Shown here one piece after another: positions 56,701 through 64,000 of a stretch of DNA of 64,000 nucleotides. The notes below the pieces were generated by a model. It did no database searches and was not told the DNA's origin. It was given only the letters and a program-made list of their open reading frames with translations. Source of the DNA: Lingula anatina (Eukaryota > Brachiopoda > Lingulata > Lingulida > Lingulidae); the NCBI RefSeq assembly GCF_001039355.2, contig NW_019773981.1, positions 483,595-547,594 of the forward strand, in the 5' to 3' direction. Each line of letters begins with the position of its first letter. Position 1 is the first letter of the stretch. Both the position numbers and the translations under genes were made by a program.

Positions 56701-59700
56701 GTCAGTTGCAAACTTCTTTCTGGTTTTCACAAGGTCTTTCAAGGACTCTAAAACATCGTTATAATTGCAGCACATACCGCAAAATATCCAAAAATTATTA
56801 GATATGGGCATATCAGATTGCATAATGCAAAAAAATCCACATGACAACATTAATAGCCTCCCGGGAATTATTTTCCCTTGACGCTCTTCGTCGCCTGTTG
56901 GTCGATGCAGCATAAACTTCAAAACAAATTGACTCTTAGCTCCTACCGCATTTGTAGTTATGTGTGCAATTGCAAACTGTGGTGAGGGGAGTCGGAAACA
57001 TGGGATGACTGATCCTATAAGGAATCACACTAATAATCTATATCGTCTAGTATGCACAACCACAACCTTTTTCATACAGTATTCCAGTTATCCCTCATGC
57101 ATGTAAACTGATGGTTTCTGATGTCTCTTGGTATTTTGTTGGGGTAAGTGGATCACATGTAGAAGGTATAGCTTTAGGCAAATTCTGAGAAAACTGAGGG
57201 AAGCACAACTGAAAATATGCACACTTGTATTGAGAATTATGAAACAAAATAAGTAGAAATGTAACCATATGTGATATTAAAGTCCCTTGCAAATAAAAGA
57301 AGAAAACAAGTATATAATAAGCATATAAACGTGCAATTTCGATCTAGCCGGCTGTTATCCTCTGTTGTAATATGTTGATAGCCCATAAAATGTGCAACAC
57401 CTTCTTTATAAAATAACTTTCGTTAATTTAAAACTAATTTGTGAAAATACCTTGACAGTTTCATATCCTGGGGCAACTACAGAATTGCTGCACGTGGTGG
57501 TCAGAGCTTGACCAAAAGGAGTCCAGCTTCACTTTATACGGTCATTTTTTATTTTAATGTAACTAAAGGAGTATTTTTTGATACTTTCAAACCAAATATA
57601 AATAATATTATAATATCATGAGGTATATTTTTTACTTTAAAAATTGGTGGCCATATCAGAATTTTCAGAAATGCTCCTATATCTAAAATTGCTTAATATC
57701 ATGTTCTCTACCATTGTGCAAATGTTCATGCTTGTAGATTTGGTGCATGATTTATTCATCATACTGCTGTGGGTGGCCTGTTTTTCTTACATTTGGAGGT
57801 AATTTTGAATTTCTAAAAGTGCAGATATTGATCAATGTTGACCAATGTTGTAGGATTATATATCTGAAGTTTAACTTGAACGGTCATATTGTCTTACACC
57901 GGTTGCTACAAGGTTGCAGTATGATATCTACAAACCACACAAGCTTTACGTTACAGTTGCACGCCGTTTGCCAAGCAATATACAACCTATCAAACACTTT
58001 CTAATTGAAAACCGGTCGCAAGACTTTAGCGATGGACTGACGAACGGTAACCACAATGTTGCAGGTACCATATATGTTGCAAAGCAGTGTAACCCAGACT
58101 TTTTGTAACAAAGCATGCTAAATCTATTCCCATAACCCGCACCCTCAACTTAAAAATGGAGCTGACACAAGTTGACACGTGTTTATAGTTGACCTAAATA
58201 AATGTCAAATAATTCTACTGTGTGAAACAGAAGCCAAAATATCAACACACGAAGAGCTTAAAAAGCCTATTATATTGTTAAAACCCCAGATTTTGGAAGG
58301 TATGGCAGTCTTTTTGGGTAACAATGTATACTGTTTAGAATGAAACAAACTTATCCACAATAAATAAATGTAAAACAGCATAGGGTCTTCAAGTTTTAAT
58401 TAATGAAAATATATAATTTAATCCACAACGACTTCAGAACGACTATTTCTAAAACGTATCATGCACTTGGTACATATTTATCATTTTGAATATTACCGGA
58501 CCCTCTGTATTCCTTAACGCCACTGGCAATTGCATCTTTGTAGTAATTTTGGATGAAGCTCTTATCTGAAAGATATTTTTGATCGGTTACAGAATGCAAC
58601 AAGTAAAAAAAAAATAAGCCCACTAAGGTACTTTATTCTATGCAGGCTTTTGTCATTTTAGTCATCTAACTAACGTTACGTGAGGCATCGTAAGGTTAAA
58701 TGTCAAAAATGCATTCATTTTTGCGTTGTTATCATGAGCTACTTAAAACAGAGAAAATGAAAAGAGACAATAAATGAGACACGGAAAAAAATACAGCAAG
58801 TTTAAGTACTTACAATGTATCCCATTAAGATAGCAGATTTATTATATTTGTTCATTAATCAGGTGTATTTGAAACCGTTAACTGTTGTTTATCACCTTGT
58901 CTTCTGAAGGTGGTATCTGCTGTGTGTTTGTCCAGAACACATCCTGAGACGGTAATACCGTTCGTCACCTTGTCGTTCTCCGTGAAGTCTTCTCCCAGCA
59001 GATTTCGGCAAAGGTGTGTTTTCCCTGTAACTGCCTGACCAACCACTATCACACTGCCCTTGTACACTTTCTGCATCCCGTTTTCACACGCTGCATGATA
59101 TATATCTTGAAAAATGAAATAAATAAACATTTGTAAAGTTAATCTATTTAGTATGTTACGTCAACTGTTTACAGCGATTCTGTAAATGTGTTTTCGGTAC
59201 CCTGTATATGCGAAGAATTAAAAATCGTGCAATCATTGTATTAAGCTTACATCTTTGTCTCCTGTATTGCAGAGTGGGGATATAGAAATTAAAGTGTGCC
59301 ACTTTGAAATATGATTTTCACTTTTAAATGAAAGAATTCATAAGTGGCGAGGGATGCTTTTTTTTTTTAAACCAGGGTGAGGAATGCAGATTTAAACCAC
59401 ATAAGCTCTACTTGATATTTAACAACTAATCAAAACCAAATAACGAACAAAAATGCAATATTATAATACCCCTGCAGTTTTATATTTGTAAACAGTAAAT
59501 TAATATTTATATTATTTTATCATTTGTTTATAATTTTAAAAAAGGCTTATGTTACAAATCAATATCATTGGTAAAATCTATTTCTGCACACAACGAAGAA
59601 AAAAATCAAACTTTTATTAAAAAATTACGTCAAACCATACAGTGTAATTTCATGGTATATAAGTGTAATGTTAGTAATTGCCAGCCAATAATGAACAAAA

Positions 59701-60075
59701 AGCAGGGAGTGTTTTGTAGTGTAACCTGACATGACCTATGAATAAGGAAACAACAAGTTACGATTTGTTTAGTTCCTATGTACAAAGTATGGCCCAATGG
59801 TCAAAGGTGTCAAAATATTTTTTTTTTTAATGATTTCTTGTACATGGACAAGAATAAGCAAGTGGCACGAAAAACATTATCTAAAAGTTATGCAATGTGC
59901 CCGTCATAAGTCTTAGTACATCGTCTTGTACAATCTAAACTGTTTGGACTCTTAATGCATTTTTGTGAATGGACACTATATTAGCTAAATATTTTAATAT
60001 ACGTACCACTCTCTGTGTATTCCTTGATGTCCCTCGCAAGTCTTTCAGTGCCGAAATTTTCATTAACGGACTCAT
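50346..60075 (-). CDS. ROC-COR-death-domain signalling protein (5' end not found)
   Basis: Six exons join in frame: 60007-60075, 58896-59105, 52821-53117, 52499-52629, 51079-52321 and 50346-50614 (stop at 50346-50348), about 739 codons. ROC is a Ras-like GTPase domain: P-loop GQAVTGKT in exon 2, DFGGQ switch in exon 3, and the GTHRDKL base-recognition motif in exon 4. Exon 5 (1,243 bp) is the COR domain, which follows ROC in Roco proteins and mediates dimerisation (seen: ILDPQWLIDAFASLI, YLVPCVL, PPGLFHRLVVCCYRKW). The last exon encodes a death domain (CDLSRRIGVEWEEVAAYLGV, then NTRGQIRNMLFQWRD). Family knowledge: such proteins act in the cytosol as GTP-switched adaptors; invertebrates often have many. 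No kinase domain is present. Leucine-rich repeats could lie further 5', since the start exon is missing. A second 69-bp exon (58497-58565) lies in the intron between exons 2 and 3. Confidence 0.87.
50730..50783. repeat. (ATT)n microsatellite
   Basis: About 18 uninterrupted ATT units in the last intron of the ROC-COR gene. Confidence 0.95.
53118..58495. other. Large intron of the ROC-COR gene
   Basis: About 5.4 kb of the 5.8-kb intron. It holds an inverted repeat pair (56032 and 56698) and otherwise no recognised gene. A plus-strand ORF of 107 codons at 55141 shows no domain. Confidence 0.55.
56032..56847. repeat. Inverted repeat pair of about 145 bp with a 520-bp spacer
   Basis: Arm 1, 56032-56177 (+); arm 2, 56698-56847 (-). 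Both contain TTTTAGAGTCCTTGAA, GACCTTGT and GTCCATATCTAA/CCCATATCTAAT blocks. Conceptual translation of both arms gives VLESLKDLVK, but codon positions do not prove selection. It may be a foldback element or two opposed insertions. Confidence 0.75.
58497..58565 (-). other. Duplicated 69-bp exon in the ROC-COR gene (alternative or relic)
   Basis: Bounded by a good acceptor (tatctttcag) and donor (gtaata). It has the same length, phase (1-1) and pattern as the exon at 60007-60075: D-(K/E)-S at the start and KEY-x-x-S at the end. Being symmetrical, it could be included between exons 2 and 3 or skipped without frame loss. Confidence 0.6.
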
Positions 60076-60344
60076 CTGCAAAAGGATTATTTGGAGAAAA
60101 GAACAATAACGTCGCCACATATGGTGGAGGGTGCCAAAAGAGAAAGATAATTTCGACAGGAATAATGTCAGATATAAAAGGACCAGTCACCATCTATCCA
60201 AAAGAAGGATGGCAACGGGACAAACAAAAGAAATGAAAGGTAAGAGGGGACCTTTTTTTAGATATTTGAGACCAGTTAGAAGATATCCATTTCGACACCC
60301 TGAAAACAGCGCTTACATCTTCTCCAATTCTTGCGTATCCCAAT

Positions 60345-60720
60345 TTTAATCTCTCATTTATTCTTTACACCGACGCGAGTTCACACGCGTTAGATATGGT
60401 TTTATCACAAATATAAGACTGTAAAGCAAGAGTCATTGCTTATGCCGGGAGAGGTTTAAAAAGACACGAGAAAAACATCCCAACACAGTATTGGAAGGAT
60501 TGGCAGTTGTACAAAGTATAAAGTATTTCGATATTTCCTTAGGCATTCAAAATTTAAAGTCGTCACAGACCACGATAGCCTTAAATGGTTATTGTCACAA
60601 AAAGATTGTGACATGGATGTCGATGGATACTGACTTGCTCCCCTTTCAATTTTACTATTGAACTCAGAAAAGGAAAAAAACACGCGAATGCAGACGCGCT
60701 TAGACAGTTTAACTGGATGT
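60345..60720 (+). pseudogene. Decayed Gypsy RNase H fragment
   Basis: Across three frames the sequence reads LYTDASSHAL, ARVIAYAGRGLK, KVVTDHDSLKW and NADALRQFNW, in the usual RNase H order, with stops and frameshifts between. It is older and from a different lineage than the element at 35218. Confidence 0.7.
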
Positions 60721-60886
60721 CTGGAAGCGTTCCCGGTGTTTTAGGTGCCTACCAAGATTTGTGTGAATGCTGCAAAACCATGGATATTGATAACCCGTAT
60801 TCAAATATATATCTCAATGCAATTTCTTGTTATATACAATCACTATTGGACTATATTAGAGCAAAAAAACTCATTTTTACCATTAT

Positions 60887-61308
60887 GGAGACCATTGGTG
60901 GCCGTTTATCCCTCAAATCCAAGATGGCCGCCAAAAACCATTTTGAAATTGGGCATAATTCGCTATTTTGAAACTATATGTATTACATCTCTGTAAATGA
61001 GTAATACGTCGTTTTATATTATTTTCTGGTGCAGAATACATTATCTCTTTCATAAAATGTGAGTACAAACCATTTTAGCCTCCAAAATCAATATACATGT
61101 AGGCTTAAGTTGTCACATAGACTTACATGTGCCATGTAGTCTAATTAGTACAAAATGTTTTATAAAATCCAAATAGCTTGAAACAAGTGTAAGAGACCAA
61201 AATGGCTTAATTCAAGGTAAAGAACACATACTTGGTGCTTTGGAGACAATTGGTAGCCATTTTGATCCTGAAATCCAAGATGGCCGCCAGTCACAATTTT
61301 GAAATACG
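60887..61308 (+). repeat. Two copies of a segment with AAATCCAAGATGGCCGCC
   Basis: 60887-60955 and 61242-61308 share GGAGACxATTGGTxGCC, then AAATCCAAGATGGCCGCC and ATTTTGAAAT. Spacing is about 355 bp, suggesting two units of a diverged tandem or interspersed repeat. Confidence 0.7.
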
Positions 61309-61645
61309 TTGGCTTTCAAATGATAGGACACTCACTTCAATCTTAAAATAAGTTAATGTGCTCGTTCCCCTAACGCGCGTGCAAAAAAGTCCCATCAAAT
61401 AACCAGATACATATCTGTCTATACTGGTAACTAGTGAAAATCTATATGTGGCCCTGATAATGGGTAGACAATCACCGCGTTAGCTGCGACAATGATTATT
61501 TCTTCACAGCGATTTTTTCATTTAATTATAAAATCATAATTTATTTATGAAATTATTTCAAATAATTTATCTTTTATTTCATGATTTATACCATCTAATT
61601 TTTATCTATTTTTTATTTGATTCTTAATGTCATCTAATAATTTAC

Positions 61646-61991
61646 TTAAAGGGATAATAACTCTTCGTATGAAATCTATATTTCACAATAAAAACATTGT
61701 GAATAACTCATAGAAATATAATATATTCTGTTTTACTACAAAAACGGCAGTTATAGCTATTATTCTGATATCTGAACTTGTCTTTAGACCACGTGACCTC
61801 CATTGATGGCTATACTCTGTTAAAATCTCTTAAGAGATTTTAACTAAAAACCAAACTTTTTAGAAAAAAACCGTGGGGCCAACTTTGAATGTAAAAATGG
61901 ATTCATTAACCATTGGTAAGTATGGGAAAATTGTTGTTTACTCCAGGAAAATTCATTTTTTGGCCAAAACGAAGAGTTATTATCCCTTTAA
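61646..61991 (+). mobile_element. TTAA MITE, best-kept copy (copy 5)
   Basis: 346 bp including TTAA at both ends. The terminal inverted repeats AGGGATAATAACTCTTCGT are perfect over 19 bp (23 with the TTAA). Internal palindrome CTCTTAAGAG. No coding capacity. TTAA target sites are the hallmark of piggyBac-type transposition, but no transposase is present in this window. Confidence 0.85.
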
Positions 61992-61996
61992 TTCTT

Positions 61997-61997
<1 letters not shown>

Positions 61998-62039
<42 letters not shown>

Positions 62040-62040
62040 T
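61998..62040. repeat. (TTTA)n microsatellite
   Basis: About ten TTTA units just after the MITE. Confidence 0.9.
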
Positions 62041-62175
62041 CAAGCCCGTAGCCAGCAATTTCAAAGGGGGGGGGGGTCTTTTTCTGAAAAAGTGGACCTT
62101 TTACCGAAAAATCCCCATGTACTTATGTCAAATTTTACCCAGAGTGGACCTTTTTTATTTTTTTATTATTGATTA

Positions 62176-62655
62176 TTGATCCAGATTACCACAAAAAAAC
62201 TAATCATCTCTTCCTTGGCCGTCTTGTGACAGTTCCTGACAATTTCATCACAATCGGTCCATAACTTTTTGAGTATTTTTTATTATTGACTATTGATTAA
62301 AAATTGGTTTTGATCACCACCAAAAACTAACCACTCCTAAGTTGACACATTTCTGACCTACCATGTAAATTTTTGATTAATGATAATTGGTTGATTATTA
62401 ATCTTGATCACCACCAAAAACTAATCACTTCTAATACAACTTATTTCTGACCTTCCCTGAAAATCGGCCTGTAACTTTTTGAGTAATGTTGATGGCAATC
62501 AAACAAACAAGCAAACTAACAGACAGATAGACAGACAGACAGACAAAAAGACAAACAAACAGGGATGAAAACAAAACCTCCTTGGTGGAGGTAACAAAAA
62601 GACAGACGAACAAACAGGGGTGAAAACAACCTCCTTGGCGGAAGTTATACATTTG
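62176..62655 (+). repeat. Diverged interspersed-repeat tail with about three internal units
   Basis: The block 'tcaccaccaaaaactaa' plus 'catttctgacc' recurs at about 62182, 62313 and 62407. Then come AACTTTTTGAGTAATGTTG, a (GACA)n run at 62518-62550 and two copies of ACCTCCTTGGxGGAxGT, a hairpin (62577-62595 and 62629-62646). This looks like the 3' region of a retroposon family. Confidence 0.6.
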
Positions 62656-62659
62656 ATCG

Positions 62660-64000
62660 AGGATAGGCTTTTCTCTGCATCAGTAGCTCTCTTTTCGATA
62701 TCAGAAAAAGGTCTACGACTTTGGGTATCTCATCCTCCAAACCATTCTTTTCTCTTCTTGGCACATTTGCATTATACACTAAATTTGGCTTAGATCAAAA
62801 CATCCACATGCACTGATAATGTCCATATGCGATGTTGCATGACTGAAGTACTTATTTCTACATTGAAATTAAATACCTTGACAATGATATAATTATAACT
62901 GTTAAATTTCTTTATTTTATAGTGCATCAAATTGAATAAACGCGAGTCGGGAAAGATAGTGCGTGATTTTTACTAGCGTGTTTCGCAACAGCAAAATGTT
63001 CGTCATTTGAAATGTAAAAAAAGGTATTATAAAAGGTGGGACTTTCAGTTATTTATTTTTCAGTCTTTTTCTTCGTAGTTATTCAACAGTATAAGGCAAT
63101 TTGAGAGCATTTAACTGCTATTGTTCCGACTCACAAAGGCCGGTATTTTCACCCCGCCCACCCCATCGGGTTTATCACTTTGTTTATCTAAAAGAGAGTG
63201 CAGGAGTGCTTTTCTATTGATGTTGGTGTCCTGCTCACAGTAGGTGGCTAAAAGCGAGCTGAGTAAATTTAGGTTGAGTTAGAGTAGTATTTATCGCTGC
63301 TGGGTCCCAACGGCTTAAGGTTTAATTGCCTATAATTAACGCACCGATAATAGTCGTTTAACTACCATAAGGATTATAAACCAAGGCTATTAAAGTGTCC
63401 TCGAAATTAATCCTGTAACTGTAGCTCGAGCTGAATGACCTAGCTAGGTCGACTACGCTGCAGTCCACTAGGAGTGTTTCACAGAGAATCTAAAGTCCTA
63501 GTTCAGTGTGCTTACGGTAGTCGACGCTCACGAGAAACTCTTCAAGAAAAGGAGATGTGAAAATTCCTAAAGTTTCACAAGACATGATTCTCAATGGCTC
63601 AGTCGAGGATGATCGCTTATCAACAATAAAATTCAGATTTTGTTTTTTTTTTTCTTTATCGTTATTGATTTGTTAAATTCAAAACAACTTCAAAGTAACA
63701 GTAAAACATTAGTTTGTCTTGGAACTCTACTCTCGGACGTCTAGCGGGCAAAAACATAAACAAACCCGCCATCTGCTGGGTGAATTTGAATTTCATTATT
63801 TATTTATTTTTTATTATTATTTTAATTCTCAATAAATGTTAATGCTATTCAAGGATATTATATCACAATATCTTGGAGGAGTTATGTTCTGTCCAATGTT
63901 TTGTTGTTTACGCTCTCATTTACCGAGTTTAAGTTGAGCTTGCTGACTTAACTCTCCTTCCGAGGACATTGTTGACTAGCAGCTAGGAAAAAAACACGTA
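62660..64000. other. No gene seen
   Basis: No supported exon, domain or repeat. It may contain upstream exons or the promoter of the ROC-COR gene, which I could not identify. Confidence 0.4.

Noticed and set aside
62431-62652. Minus-strand ORF of 73 codons rich in Phe, Val and Cys
   Set aside because: It is the reverse translation of the (GACA)n and AAACAA simple repeats at the retroposon tail.
1-64000. CRISPR arrays, rRNA genes or bacterial operons
   Set aside because: No regularly spaced repeats with unique spacers and no rRNA-like blocks were seen; all real genes have spliceosomal introns or eukaryotic start contexts.

Overview
This window is eukaryotic nuclear DNA from an animal, most likely a marine invertebrate. 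Genes are split into many small exons with GT-AG introns. The DNA is AT-rich and crowded with microsatellites, LTR retrotransposons and short inverted-repeat elements. A ROC-COR-death-domain gene, Ty3/Gypsy and BEL/Pao elements, and tail repeats with an ACCTCCTTGG hairpin fit a lophotrochozoan or invertebrate deuterostome. The sequence does not settle the species. No prokaryotic features, CRISPR arrays or rRNA genes were seen.

Layout. (1) 85-2418, + strand: last five exons of a zona pellucida (ZP) domain membrane protein. (2) 4300-19241, - strand: a complete 22-exon gene for a 1,439-residue zinc-finger protein. Its N-terminal half has five copies of an unusual two-exon Cys/His module, followed by 12 classical C2H2 fingers. 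(3) 21551-28736: three dispersed small genes (159, 169 and 179 residues; -, +, -) that form one unrecognised family. Each has a conserved N-terminal block, a basic KK-FKR-R motif and a C-terminal membrane anchor. (4) 31435-34467, - strand: a complete five-exon methionine sulfoxide reductase B gene. (5) 34858-49515: nested retrotransposons. An old LTR element is interrupted by a frameshifted Ty3/Gypsy copy. Then come a Gypsy fragment, a terminal-inverted-repeat element with a short ORF, and a BEL/Pao element whose reverse transcriptase is missing. (6) 50346-60075, - strand: a ROC-COR-death-domain signalling gene whose first coding exon was not found. (7) 60340-64000: degraded repeats and no recognised gene.

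The host genes are unrelated in function and are probably just neighbours. Exon boundaries were chosen by matching splice signals and codon phase. Every junction in the zinc-finger, MsrB, ZP and ROC-COR models keeps the frame, so I trust these models more than any single motif.

Three single N characters (16317, 40672, 48813) mark assembly joins. At 16317 the flanks are a 676-bp duplication with no difference seen. At 40672 and 48813 the joins fall inside LTR-element sequence. Copy number around these points should not be trusted.
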